A DNA stretch of 64,000 bases, taken from NCBI RefSeq assembly GCF_000426245.1, contig NZ_AUEZ01000026.1, positions 37,638-101,637 of the forward strand. Reading direction: 5' to 3'. A model generated the notes under the pieces. That model worked only from the letters and a program-made list of their open reading frames with translations. It had not been told where the DNA came from and ran no database searches. This DNA comes from Bradyrhizobium sp. Ai1a-2 (GTDB lineage: Bacteria > Pseudomonadota > Alphaproteobacteria > Rhizobiales > Xanthobacteraceae). Below are positions 16,636 to 28,268 of this stretch, piece by piece. The position numbers were made by a program, and so were the translations under genes. Numbering within the stretch: position 1 is the first letter of the stretch; each line of letters begins with the position of its first letter.

Positions 16636-17832
16636 ATGGCAGAGGCGGCTGACGAGCTGAGCGCACCGCTCGGACAGGAAACCGTGGCCAAAAAGCGCCG
16701 GTTTCAGGTGCCGTTCACGGCCATGCAGGCGCTCGCGGTGGTGCTCGGCCTGATTCTGGTCGCCTTCGCCGGCGTCGCCTTGTTCAACGACGATCCACTC
16801 GGCGGCGAGCCGGTCGCCCATATCGCCTTGCGCAAGGTGCCGGTAGCAGAAGAAAAACCCGCGGCGGCCGGCCCTCCCGCCGAGCCTGCAGCGAAATCGC
16901 CGCCCAAGCCGGCCGCTGGCGAGGGCAGGACTGTTACGATCATCGATGGCTCAAGCGGCGCGCGGCATGACGTCGTGATCGGCGGCGACGCCGCCGACAA
17001 GGCCGAGTCCGACGCCGCACCTGGGCCGATGGCCGGCATTGACCAGCGCCTTCTGGAAAAATCGCGCTACGGCATGATCCCGGTGGTCGCCGACGGCTTG
17101 AAGCCGTTCACGGTCTATGCGGCCGATGCCGACCGCGCCAAGGCGGCGAAAATGCCTGTGGTGGCGATCGTGGTCGGTGGACTCGGCGTCGGGGCCGCCA
17201 AGACCACCGACGCCATCATGAAGCTGCCGCCGGCGGTAACGCTGGCCTTCACGCCCTATGGCGCCGATCCGACAAAGCTTGCCGAACGGGCGCGGGCGCA
17301 GCGCCACGAGATCCTGCTGCAGGTCCCGATGGAGCCGTTCGATTACCCGGACAATGATCCGGGCCCCCAGACCCTGCTCACGACCCTGAACGCGGAACAG
17401 AATCTCGATCGGCTCTATTGGCACTTCAGCCGCATCCAGGGCTATGCCGGCATCGCCAATTTCATGGGCGCCCGTTTCGTGGCGACCGACCCGGTGATGC
17501 AGCCGATCATGCGGGAAGCGGCCAAGCGCGGTTTGAGCTATTTCGACGACGGCGCCACCCCGCGCAGTGTCGCGGCCTCTCTCGCCGCCGGCCAGGCGCT
17601 GCCCTTTGCCAAAGCCGATTTCACCATCGATGCGGTTCCGACCTCGGTGGAGATCGACCGCGTGCTGGTCAAACTTGAGACGCTCGCCAAGGAACGCGGC
17701 GTCGCGGTCGGCGTGGCATCGGCGCTGCCGATTTCGATCGAGCGCCTTGCGGCCTGGACCAGGACGCTGGAAGCGCGCGGCATCCTGCTTGCGCCATTGA
17801 CAACCGCGATGCTGAAATCAAAATCGAGCTAA
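16636..17832 (+). CDS. Divergent polysaccharide deacetylase family protein (YibQ/DUF610 type)
   Basis: A 398-residue membrane-anchored protein. Residues about 28-50 form one membrane helix (MQALAVVLGLILVAFAGVALF). An Ala/Pro/Lys linker follows, then the divergent deacetylase domain: VVAIVVGGLGVGAAKT near residue 175, LAFTPYGADP, HEILLQVPMEPFDYPDNDPGP, IANFMGARF and LSYFDDGATP. The family is structurally like polysaccharide deacetylases; its activity is not established. Position after envC and ctpA and before rppH is conserved in alphaproteobacteria and suggests a cell-envelope role. Confidence 0.9.
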   Translation: MAEAADELSAPLGQETVAKKRRFQVPFTAMQALAVVLGLILVAFAGVALFNDDPLGGEPVAHIALRKVPVAEEKPAAAGPPAEPAAKSPPKPAAGEGRTVTIIDGSSGARHDVVIGGDAADKAESDAAPGPMAGIDQRLLEKSRYGMIPVVADGLKPFTVYAADADRAKAAKMPVVAIVVGGLGVGAAKTTDAIMKLPPAVTLAFTPYGADPTKLAERARAQRHEILLQVPMEPFDYPDNDPGPQTLLTTLNAEQNLDRLYWHFSRIQGYAGIANFMGARFVATDPVMQPIMREAAKRGLSYFDDGATPRSVAASLAAGQALPFAKADFTIDAVPTSVEIDRVLVKLETLAKERGVAVGVASALPISIERLAAWTRTLEARGILLAPLTTAMLKSKSS

Positions 17833-18099
17833 GCGTTTTCGAGCGAAGTGGATGCCGGTCGCGTGAAGAAAATGCGTCAAAACAAGGATCTGGAGCTTCG
17901 GTTCTGATTCAATCAGAACCGAATATGCTCTAGAGCATCACCCTGATGGCGCGACTTCGGACTTCCGGACCCGCCCGTCTTTCAGATCACGATCCGCGAG
18001 GATGCATCGGGTCATGGTCTCGTCTTTTTGTTGGCGCGTGATCGTTTCGGAGAATTGATTGCCATTGTTTCCCGATCACGCTCTGGGAGTCCTGGTCGA
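17833..18099. other. Non-coding gap with repeat-like dyads
   Basis: From the deacetylase stop, 17832-17940 holds GCGTTTTCGAGCGAAGTGG and the dyad GGTTCTGATT/AATCAGAACC, ending TATGCTCTAGAGCA. This resembles the dispersed family D elements. The rest, up to the rppH start at 18100, shows no gene I can support. Confidence 0.5.
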
Positions 18100-18606
18100 A
18101 TGACGCGTTACGAGGAGCTGCCTTACCGGACCTGCGTCGGCGTGATGCTGCTTAACCGAAACGGGCTGGTGTTTATCGGACGCCGCGCCGGCGGCATCGA
18201 GCATGTCGACGACACTCACATCTGGCAGATGCCGCAAGGCGGCGTGGACCCCGGCGAAGACACCTGGGAAGCCGCCAAGCGCGAGCTCTACGAGGAGACC
18301 AGCGTCCGCTCGGTCGAGAAGCTCGGCGAAGTCGGCGACTGGCTGATCTACGATATTCCGCGCACGGTGGCGGGCCGCGCCTGGAAAGGCCGTTATCGCG
18401 GCCAGCGCCAGAAATGGTTCGCGGTGCGCTTCACCGGCAAGGACAATGAGATCGACGTGGAGCATCCCGGCGGCGGAGGCCACAAAGCCGAGTTCTCGAA
18501 CTGGCGGTGGGAGCCGATGCAGAATCTTCCCGAATTGATTGTGCCGTTCAAGCGGCCGGTTTACGAACGTGTGGTGCAGGAATTTTCCAGGCTTGCGGGC
18601 CGATAG
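18100..18606 (+). CDS. rppH: RNA pyrophosphohydrolase RppH, copy 1
   Basis: A 168-residue Nudix hydrolase that removes pyrophosphate from mRNA 5' ends to start decay. Family residues include YRTCVGVMLLNRNGLVFIGRR and WQMPQGGVDPGED, with the helix-forming KRELYEETS. The Nudix box (Gx5Ex7REUxEExGU) is intact except that the last conserved Gly is Ser (EETSV). QRQKWFAVRFTG and WRWEPMQNLPELIVPFKRPVY are RppH-specific. The ATG at 18100 is chosen over an upstream extension with no family match. It is followed after two bases by a second Nudix gene. Confidence 0.94.
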   Translation: MTRYEELPYRTCVGVMLLNRNGLVFIGRRAGGIEHVDDTHIWQMPQGGVDPGEDTWEAAKRELYEETSVRSVEKLGEVGDWLIYDIPRTVAGRAWKGRYRGQRQKWFAVRFTGKDNEIDVEHPGGGGHKAEFSNWRWEPMQNLPELIVPFKRPVYERVVQEFSRLAGR

Positions 18607-18608
18607 GA

Positions 18609-19112
18609 ATGTCCGAGCAGAAGCTATACCGCCCCAATGTCGGGATCGCGCTGTTCAACACGTCCGGCAGCGTGCTGATCGGCCACAGATTCAGGGACGA
18701 TGGTCCGGAAATCATCCTTCCCGGTCTCGAGTGGCAGATGCCGCAGGGCGGCATCGATGCAGGCGAAGAACCGCGCCAGGCGGTCATTCGCGAACTCTGG
18801 GAGGAGACCGGCGCCGTCTCCGCCGACTATCTCGGCGAGACCGACTGGGTCACTTACGAATTCCCTCCTTACAACGGGCCACCGCATCGTCTCGGCAAAT
18901 TCCACGGACAACGGCAAAAATGGTTCGCGCTGCGATTCACCGGGCGCGACGAGGAGATCGACCCGCTGACACCGCGCAACGAACAGCCGGCCGAATTCGA
19001 TGCCTGGCGCTGGGAGCGGCTCGAAAACGTCGCCGATCTCGTCGTGCCGTTCCGCCGCGAAGTGTACCGACATGTCGCCCGCAGCTTCGCCGCCTTTGCG
19101 CAAGCGCGCTGA
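18609..19112 (+). CDS. RppH-like Nudix hydrolase, copy 2
   Basis: A 167-residue paralogue of the preceding protein, in the same operon with a 2-base gap. The Nudix box is canonical at the Gly position (GGIDAGEEPRQAV then RELWEETGA). It shares WQMPQGG, GQRQKWFALRFTG and WRWERLENVADLVVPFRREVY with copy 1. It differs in the insert before GQRQKW (TYEFPPYNGPPHRLGKFH). Either copy could be the main RNA 5' pyrophosphohydrolase; the second could prefer dinucleoside polyphosphates. Substrate division is unknown. Confidence 0.92.
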   Translation: MSEQKLYRPNVGIALFNTSGSVLIGHRFRDDGPEIILPGLEWQMPQGGIDAGEEPRQAVIRELWEETGAVSADYLGETDWVTYEFPPYNGPPHRLGKFHGQRQKWFALRFTGRDEEIDPLTPRNEQPAEFDAWRWERLENVADLVVPFRREVYRHVARSFAAFAQAR

Positions 19113-19140
19113 AGCCGGATTGCAGAACGCGGTGAACGCT

Positions 19141-21375
19141 CTACTCCGATAGCGGCAGCTCGGCGACATCGAGGATGCTGCCCATGCCGTGCCGCAAACG
19201 GAGCATGGCGCTGTCTTCGCTCGCGAGGCCGAACGCCAGCATCGAGCGTCCGGTCACGGCATAGACGTGGCCGAACGGAAAAGTCGGCAGTTGCCCTTCC
19301 GGCTGGTTGGTGTCGATCAGCCCCTGCCAATGGTGTCCGTCCGGGACCTGCGGCAGCGTAAAATTCACCACGTCATAATGGGCGTTATAGATCAACAGCA
19401 GGGTCGCGTCCGATCCGCGACGCTTGATGCCGGTCTCCTGGGCGCGACCATCAAGCAGCATCCCGAAGCAGCGCACATTGCCGTCCTGCCACTGCTCGAC
19501 GGTCATCTCCTCGCCCGACGGGGCGAGCCAGGTCACGTCCTTGACGTCAAGCTCTTCATTGTGGGTGCCGACAAGGAAGCGGCTCCGATAAAGGATCGGA
19601 AACGCCTTGCGCATCGCGATCAGCTTTCGCGTGAATTCGCGCAAGGCGCGCCCTTCGGGCGATATCTTCATCCAATCGAGCCAGGCGGTCTCGTTGTCCT
19701 GCGCATAGGCGTTGTTGTTGCCTTTCTGGCTGTGACCGAATTCATCGCCAGCGAGCAGCATCGGCGTGCCGTGCGACACGATCATCGTGGCAAGGAAATT
19801 GCGCTTCTGCCGCTCGCGCAACGCGACAATCTCCGCATCCTGTGTCGGACCTTCGACGCCGTGATTCCACGAGTAATTGTTGGAATGGCCGTCCCGGTTG
19901 TTCTCGCCATTGGCCTCGTTGTGCTTCTCGTTGTAGGAGACGAGATCGTTGAGGGTGAAGCCGTCATGGGCGGTGACGAAGTTGACGCTCGCCCACGGTT
20001 TGCGGCCGCGCTTGTTGAACAGGTCTCCCGAGCCGGTAATGCGCTTGACGAAATCAGCGACCTGCCCGGCATCCCCCTTCCAGAAGCTTCGCACCGTATC
20101 GCGAAATTTGTCGTTCCATTCCGCCCAGCCCGGCGCGAACTGACCGACCTGGTAGCCGCCCGGGCCGATGTCCCATGGCTCCGCAATCAGCTTGACGTTG
20201 GAGAGCACCGGGTCCTGCCGACAGGCATCGAGGAAGCTGCCGCCCTCATCGAAGCCGTAGGGTTCGCGCGCGAGAATAGTGGCAAGATCGAAACGGAAGC
20301 CGTCGACGCGCATCTCCGTTGCCCAGTAACGCAAGGAGTCGGCGACCATCTGCAGCACGCGCTGGTGCGACAGGTTGACGGTGTTTCCGGTGCCGGTATC
20401 GTTGATATAGTAGCGCTTCTGGTCGGGCAGCAGCCGATAGTAGCTCGCATTGTCGATGCCCTTGAAGGATAGCGTCGGCCCGAGCTCGTTGCCTTCCGCC
20501 GTGTGGTTGTAAACCACGTCGAGGATCACCTCGATGCCGTGGGCATGGAACTGGTTGATCATCTCCTTGAACTCGGTCGCCAAGCCGGTCCGCAGATAGC
20601 GCGGATCCGGTGCGAAGAAGGCGAGCGAGTTGTAGCCCCAATAATTGCGCAGGCCTTTGTCGACCAGATAGCTGTCGTCGACGAAAGCGTGGATCGGCAA
20701 CAGCTCTGCGCTGGTGACGCCGAGCGAGCGCAGATACGCTGATACGTTCGGGCAGGCGAGGCCCGCGAACGTACCGCGATCGGCCTCCGGCACCAGTGGA
20801 TGCAGCTTGGTGAAGCCCTTCACATGCATCTCGTAGATGATGGTGCGCTCCCACGGTGTCGCGGGCTTGCGGTCACGGCCCCATGTAAAAGCGGGATCGA
20901 TCACCCGGCACTTCTGCACCAGATGAACATTGTCGCGGTCATCAAACGACTTGTCCTTGTCGGGATCGCCGATCTTGTAGCCGAACAGCTCGGGACCCCA
21001 TTGCAACTGCCCGACCAATTGCCGGGCGTAGGGGTCGATCACCAGCTTGTTGGGATTGAAGCGATGGCCTGCGTCCGGTTCATAGGGACCATGGACGCGA
21101 TAGGCATAAACCAATCCTGGACGCCCGGTCGGCAGGTAGCCATGCCAGACTTCGTCGGTATATTCGGGAAGCTCGATCCGCTCGACCTCGGTCTGGCCGG
21201 CGTCATCGAACAGACACAGCTCCACTTTGGTGGCGTGCGCTGAAAACAGCGCGAAGTTGACGCCGAGACCGTCCCAGGTGGCACCCAAGGGAAACGGCCT
21301 GCCTTCGCGAACGGCCGAGCGCCGCAGCAACTGCGCCGCCTGCGCGAGCTCACGACCTGCGGCTGATTTATCCAT
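19141..21375 (-). CDS. glgX: Glycogen debranching enzyme GlgX
   Basis: A 744-residue isoamylase-type alpha-1,6-glucosidase that trims branches from glycogen. An N-terminal CBM48 domain (PFPLGATWDGLGVNFALFSA) precedes a GH13 barrel with VILDVVYNHTAEG, nucleophile Asp in VDGFRFDLA (about residue 359), acid/base Glu in LIAEPWDIGPGGYQVG and TAHDGFTLNDLVSYN. Length is normal. It stands alone, convergent with the second Nudix gene, with 28 bases between. No other glycogen gene is in the window. Confidence 0.96.
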   Translation of the reverse strand: MDKSAAGRELAQAAQLLRRSAVREGRPFPLGATWDGLGVNFALFSAHATKVELCLFDDAGQTEVERIELPEYTDEVWHGYLPTGRPGLVYAYRVHGPYEPDAGHRFNPNKLVIDPYARQLVGQLQWGPELFGYKIGDPDKDKSFDDRDNVHLVQKCRVIDPAFTWGRDRKPATPWERTIIYEMHVKGFTKLHPLVPEADRGTFAGLACPNVSAYLRSLGVTSAELLPIHAFVDDSYLVDKGLRNYWGYNSLAFFAPDPRYLRTGLATEFKEMINQFHAHGIEVILDVVYNHTAEGNELGPTLSFKGIDNASYYRLLPDQKRYYINDTGTGNTVNLSHQRVLQMVADSLRYWATEMRVDGFRFDLATILAREPYGFDEGGSFLDACRQDPVLSNVKLIAEPWDIGPGGYQVGQFAPGWAEWNDKFRDTVRSFWKGDAGQVADFVKRITGSGDLFNKRGRKPWASVNFVTAHDGFTLNDLVSYNEKHNEANGENNRDGHSNNYSWNHGVEGPTQDAEIVALRERQKRNFLATMIVSHGTPMLLAGDEFGHSQKGNNNAYAQDNETAWLDWMKISPEGRALREFTRKLIAMRKAFPILYRSRFLVGTHNEELDVKDVTWLAPSGEEMTVEQWQDGNVRCFGMLLDGRAQETGIKRRGSDATLLLIYNAHYDVVNFTLPQVPDGHHWQGLIDTNQPEGQLPTFPFGHVYAVTGRSMLAFGLASEDSAMLRLRHGMGSILDVAELPLSE

Positions 21376-21748
21376 TGGAGAGGCTGCCCTTCAGTTTGAT
21401 GAACGCCTGCGCCTCACCATCGTTCCCCTGGTCGGCGCTGCGCCTTCGGGGCGACTCTACACCTAGCCGAGCGGCCCTGCATCGCGGCAAAAAAATCCCG
21501 TCTCGCCCTGTTGGAGCGCAATTCTACGTTTTTAGTTCGATTTGCCCCCGGGGCCGGTTCCGAGGCCCCCGGTCCTGTGACATCATGGAGGAGATCAATC
21601 CTGTCGGCCTAGGCGGACAACCGAGGCCTCGGGGAAGGCCGCTTAGAGTAGGATCCGGAAAAAATCGATACCGCTTTCCGAAAACGACCATGCTCAAACA
21701 AGGACGATAGAACGCAGTTGATCCATCAAGGGGAGAGGAGGAAACGTC
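21376..21748. other. Divergent region between glgX and groEL
   Basis: No groES or other credible gene is present. Bases about 21645-21704 resemble family D repeats (GATCCGGAAAAAATCGATACCGCTTTCCG, ending CATGCTCAAAC). There is no CIRCE element (TTAGCACTC-N9-GAGTGCTAA). A strong ribosome-binding site GGAGAGGAGG (21732-21741) serves groEL. The two promoters must lie here but I cannot place them. Confidence 0.55.
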
Positions 21749-23365
21749 ATGGCCGCGAAAGACGTGAAGTTCTCAACCGAAGCCCGTGAGCGCATGCTGC
21801 GTGGCGTAGATCTGCTGGCGAATGCAGTCAAAGTGACGCTCGGGCCGAAGGGCCGCAACGTCGTGCTGGAAAAATCCTTCGGGGCACCGCGCATCACCAA
21901 GGATGGCGTCACCGTCGCCAAGGAAATCGAGCTTGAGGACAGGTTCGAGAACATGGGCGCGCAGATGGTGCGGGAAGTCGCGTCCAAAACCAGCGACATC
22001 GCGGGTGACGGCACCACCACCGCGACTGTGCTCGCACAGGCGATCGTCAGGGAGGGCGCCAAGTCGGTCGCCGCCGGCATGAACCCAATGGACCTGAAGC
22101 GCGGCATCGACCTCGCGGTCGAAGCGATCGTCGCCGACCTCAAGGCCCATGCCAGGAAGATCACCTCCAACGATGAGATCGCCCAGGTCGGCACCATCTC
22201 CGCCAACGGAGACGGCGAGATCGGCCGCTTCCTTGCCGATGCCATGCAGAAGGTCGGCAATGAGGGCGTGATCACGGTCGAGGAGGCAAAGAGCCTCAAC
22301 ACCGAGCTGGAAGTGGTCGAGGGCATGCAGTTCGACCGCGGTTATGTTTCGCCCTATTTCGTCACCAATGCCGAGAAGATGAAGGTCGAGCTCGAAGAGC
22401 CCTATATCCTGACTCACGAGCAGAAGCTGACCACGTTGCAATCGATGTTGCCGCTGCTGGAAGCGGTGGTGCAATCCGGCAAGCCGCTGCTCATTATCGC
22501 CGAAGACATCGAGGGCGAGGCGCTGGCGACGCTCGTCGTCAACAAGCTGCGCGGCGGCTTGAAGGTCGCCGCGGTGAAGGCGCCGGGTTTCGGCGATCGC
22601 CGCAAAGCGATGCTCGAGGATATCGCCATCCTCACCGGCGGCACCGCGATTTCGGAGGATCTCGGCATCAAGCTCGAGAATGTCACGTTGAACATGCTCG
22701 GCCGCGCCAAGAGGGTCGCCATCGAGAAGGAGAGTACGACCATCGTCGATGGCTCCGGCGCCAAGAAGGACATCGAAGCGCGCGCCGCCCAGATCAAGGT
22801 GCAGATCGAGGAAACGACCTCCGACTATGATCGCGAGAAGTTGGAGGAGCGGCTTGCCAAGCTCGCCGGCGGCGTCGCCGTGATCCGGGTCGGCGGCGCG
22901 ACCGAGATCGAGGTGAAGGAACGCAAGGACAGAGTCGAGGACGCATTGCACGCCACCCGCGCGGCGGTCGAGGAAGGCATCCTTCCCGGCGGCGGCGTGG
23001 CGCTGCTGCGCGCCGTGAAAGCGCTGGACAGGATCAAGACTACCAATGCCGACCAGAAGGCCGGCGTCGAAATCGTGCGTCGCGCCTTACAGATACCGGC
23101 GCGCCAGATCGTCGAGAACGCCGGCGAGGACGGTTCGCTGGTGGTCGGCAAGCTCCTTGAGCGCGGCGACTATAATTGGGGCTTCAACGCCGCGACCGGC
23201 GAGTACGAGGACCTGGCCCGCGCCGGCGTGATCGATCCGGCGAAGGTGGTTCGCACCGCATTGCAGGACGCAGCATCGGTTGCCTCGCTGCTGATCACGA
23301 CGGAAGCGTTGGTAGCCGACAAGCCGAAGAAATCCGAGTCCACGACGCCGCCGATGGACTTCTAG
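21749..23365 (+). CDS. groL: Chaperonin GroEL (orphan copy without groES)
   Basis: A 538-residue 60-kDa chaperonin subunit that forms the folding ring. Signature segments are VTLGPKGRNVVLEKSFGAP, TKDGVTVAKEI (with the conserved Asp52), GDGTTTATVLAQ, and EEGILPGGGVALLR. Unlike most GroEL proteins, it ends ESTTPPMDF and lacks the repeated GGM tail. No groES lies next to it, whereas canonical operons are groES-groEL. Bradyrhizobium species are known for multiple chaperonin copies, so this is probably an accessory paralogue sharing a GroES encoded elsewhere. The ribosome-binding site is strong (7 bases from the start). Confidence 0.95.
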   Translation: MAAKDVKFSTEARERMLRGVDLLANAVKVTLGPKGRNVVLEKSFGAPRITKDGVTVAKEIELEDRFENMGAQMVREVASKTSDIAGDGTTTATVLAQAIVREGAKSVAAGMNPMDLKRGIDLAVEAIVADLKAHARKITSNDEIAQVGTISANGDGEIGRFLADAMQKVGNEGVITVEEAKSLNTELEVVEGMQFDRGYVSPYFVTNAEKMKVELEEPYILTHEQKLTTLQSMLPLLEAVVQSGKPLLIIAEDIEGEALATLVVNKLRGGLKVAAVKAPGFGDRRKAMLEDIAILTGGTAISEDLGIKLENVTLNMLGRAKRVAIEKESTTIVDGSGAKKDIEARAAQIKVQIEETTSDYDREKLEERLAKLAGGVAVIRVGGATEIEVKERKDRVEDALHATRAAVEEGILPGGGVALLRAVKALDRIKTTNADQKAGVEIVRRALQIPARQIVENAGEDGSLVVGKLLERGDYNWGFNAATGEYEDLARAGVIDPAKVVRTALQDAASVASLLITTEALVADKPKKSESTTPPMDF

Positions 23366-23404
23366 ACTAGAGCAATCGCCGATCAGGTCGAAGGTAGCCC
23401 CCCG

Positions 23405-23551
23405 GGTGAAGCTGCGCTCCCTCTCCCGCTTGCGGGGCGCTTGCGGGGGAGGGCTGGGGTGGGGGTGCCTCCGCATTGGGGCTTCCCCGAGTGGAGAGAA
23501 CCCTCACCCGGCGCTAGGCGCCGACCTCTCCCGCAAGCGGGCGAGGTGAAG
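23405..23551. repeat. Intergenic inverted-repeat element, family B
   Basis: CCCTCTCCCGCTTGCGGGG at the left faces CTCTCCCGCAAGCGGGCGAGG at the right, with AACCCTCACCCGGCG inside and GGCGCTAGGCGCC as an inner dyad. It fills much of the 324-base gap between groEL and atpC. The rest of that gap (23552-23665) shows nothing else I recognise. Confidence 0.8.
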
Positions 23552-23665
23552 ATTCAGCCTGACAGGACGAAGCGCCGTTAAGGCGAGGCAATGCTTAATT
23601 CGGCGATCGGGAAACTCTCGCCCGCCACGATGTGACGGACGCCGGGTCGTTCAGGATTTTTGTTC

Positions 23666-23690
23666 GGCCCCGGCGCTGTGCACCGGGGCC
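23666..23690 (-). terminator. Stem-loop at the end of atpC
   Basis: GGCCCCGG (23666-23673) pairs with CCGGGGCC (23683-23690) directly after the atpC stop. The trailing bases on the minus strand are GAACAAAAAT and not a U-tract, so it is better viewed as a 3' end stabiliser or weak terminator of the atp operon. Confidence 0.5.
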
Positions 23691-24097
23691 TAGTGCATAG
23701 CCGTCGCGTTGAGGATGTGCTCGATGCTCTTGAAGTGGTCGAGCCGCTCGATCTCGCGGTCGAGCTCCGAGCCCTGCTTCTCTTTGAGATTCTCTTCCAT
23801 CTCGGCGATGGTTTCCCGGAACTGGGCGCGATCGACTTCCTGGATCGACGTCGCGACGTCAGCGAGCACGGTCAGGCGATTGTCGGAGATCTCGGCCAGA
23901 CCGCCGAGCACCACCATCTTCTGATGCGTGCCGCCGGTCGTGATCGTCAGGATGCCCGGACGGACCGCCGCGACCACCGGTGCGTGACCGGCGAGCACGC
24001 CGAAATCACCTTCCACGCCGGGGACATCGACCTGATCGACCTCGCCGGAGAAAGCGAGCGCTTCGGGGGAGACGAGATCGAAGTGGAAGGTGGCCAT
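23690..24097 (-). CDS. atpC: ATP synthase F1 epsilon subunit AtpC
   Basis: A 135-residue central-stalk subunit that couples rotation and can inhibit ATP hydrolysis. The N-terminal beta-sandwich is clear (FHFDLVSPEALAFSGEV, then VPGVEGDFGVLAGHAPVV and RPGILTI). The C-terminal part is helical and charged (EMEENLKEKQGSELDREIERL). It is the last gene of atpHAGDC. A palindromic insert separates it from atpD. Confidence 0.96.
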   Translation of the reverse strand: MATFHFDLVSPEALAFSGEVDQVDVPGVEGDFGVLAGHAPVVAAVRPGILTITTGGTHQKMVVLGGLAEISDNRLTVLADVATSIQEVDRAQFRETIAEMEENLKEKQGSELDREIERLDHFKSIEHILNATAMH

Positions 24098-24137
24098 GGA
24101 GGAGCCCGTGGTTCAGATTGACATCAGAAGATGAGAG

Positions 24138-24212
24138 GCGAATAGCGAATGGCGAGTAGCGAATGGCACTCGTCAATGTTTTCTACTCGCCACTCCCTAT
24201 TTCGCTATTCGC
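24138..24212. repeat. Inverted repeat between atpD and atpC
   Basis: GCGAATAGCGAATGGCGAGTAG (24138-24159) is mirrored by CTACTCGCCA...TTCGCTATTCGC (24183-24212), with 8 extra bases in the right arm. GCGAAT recurs in tandem within the left arm. The atpD-atpC mRNA would carry a long hairpin here. Confidence 0.75.
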
Positions 24213-24216
24213 TAGC

Positions 24217-25659
<1,443 letters not shown>

Positions 25660-25713
25660 GAATAGCTCTCCTTCGAAATTCTGGACTTGAACGACCGTCG
25701 TTTGGTTCGTGCG

Positions 25714-26589
25714 TCAGACCGCCTCGGCGCCGGAGATGATCTCGATCAGCTCCTTGGTGATCTGGGCTTGACGGGTTCGGTTATAGGTCTGGGTTTGCTT
25801 GCGGATCATTTCACCGGCGTTGCGGGTGGCGTTGTCCATCGAACTCATCTGCGCGCCATAGAAAGAGGCGTTGTTTTCCAGCAGCGCGCGGAAGATCTGC
25901 ACCGCTACATTGCGCGGCAACAGGCCGGAGAGGAGTTCGTCCTCCTCCGGCTCGTATTCGTAGGACGTCGACGGCGCGTTCGCCGCCTTTTCTTCCACGG
26001 CCAGCGGAATGATCTGCTGCGCGGTCGGGATTTGGGCAATCACCGACTTGAACTGCGCGTAGAACAACGTGCAGACATCGAACTCGCCGGCATCAAAGCG
26101 CGCCAGCACTTTCTTGGCGATATCCTCGGCGTTAACGAAGCCGAGCTGACGAACGCTGCGCAGATCGAGATGCTCGACGATCTGCTTGTCGAACAGGCGG
26201 CGAAGCTGCTCATAGCCTTTGCGGCCGACGCAGAAGAATTTCACTTCCTTGCCCTGCCCGGTCAGCGCCAGTGCGCGCTCGCGCGCCAGACGTACGATCG
26301 ACGAATTGAAGGCGCCGGACAGGCCGCGCTCGCCGGTACAAACCAGCAGCAGATGCACCTGATCCTTGCCGGTACCGGCCAGCAGCGCCGGCGCGCCGGG
26401 CGAGCCCGCAGCGGCGCTGGCGATATTGGAGATCACCGCACTCATCTTGTCGGCATAGGGCCGCGCCGCCTCGGCTGCGGTCTGGGCTCGGCGCAATCTG
26501 GACGCCGCCACCATCTGCATCGCCTTGGTGATCTTCTGCGTCGCCTTGGTCGAGGCGATGCGAACCCGCATGTCTTTAAGTGACGCCAT
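25714..26589 (-). CDS. atpG: ATP synthase F1 gamma subunit AtpG
   Basis: A 291-residue rotor shaft of F1. The N-terminal helix (ASLKDMRVRIASTKATQKIT) and the C-terminal helix (SSMDNATRNAGEMIRKQT, ending ITKELIEIISGAEA) are the conserved coiled-coil halves. TGERGLSGAFNSS is another family segment. It lies between atpA and atpD. A family C inverted repeat occupies the gap upstream, unusual inside this operon. Confidence 0.97.
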   Translation of the reverse strand: MASLKDMRVRIASTKATQKITKAMQMVAASRLRRAQTAAEAARPYADKMSAVISNIASAAAGSPGAPALLAGTGKDQVHLLLVCTGERGLSGAFNSSIVRLARERALALTGQGKEVKFFCVGRKGYEQLRRLFDKQIVEHLDLRSVRQLGFVNAEDIAKKVLARFDAGEFDVCTLFYAQFKSVIAQIPTAQQIIPLAVEEKAANAPSTSYEYEPEEDELLSGLLPRNVAVQIFRALLENNASFYGAQMSSMDNATRNAGEMIRKQTQTYNRTRQAQITKELIEIISGAEAV

Positions 26590-26645
26590 TCTTCGTTCAC
26601 CCCGACGGTTCGATCCCTTGGATCAAGCCGTTAGCCTATCCCTGT

Positions 26646-26732
26646 CGTCATGCCCGGGCTTGCCCCGGGCATCCACGTCTTCGTCCTGCACGCGGTAACG
26701 CGTGGATGGCCGGGACAAGCCCGGCAATGACG
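26646..26732. repeat. Intergenic inverted-repeat element, family C, inside the atp operon
   Basis: CGTCATGCCCGGGCTTG at the left is mirrored by CAAGCCCGGCAATGACG at the right, with CGTGGATG facing CATCCACG inside. A second copy is at 52736-52816. It lies between atpA and atpG, so the polycistronic mRNA would contain a long hairpin. Confidence 0.85.
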
Positions 26733-26738
26733 GCTTTC

Positions 26739-28267
<1,529 letters not shown>

Positions 28268-28268
<1 letters not shown>

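Noticed and set aside
21375..21710. Possible groES-sized frame upstream of groEL
   Set aside because: The 111-residue translation has no GroES mobile-loop or beta-barrel motifs and starts inside the glgX leader.
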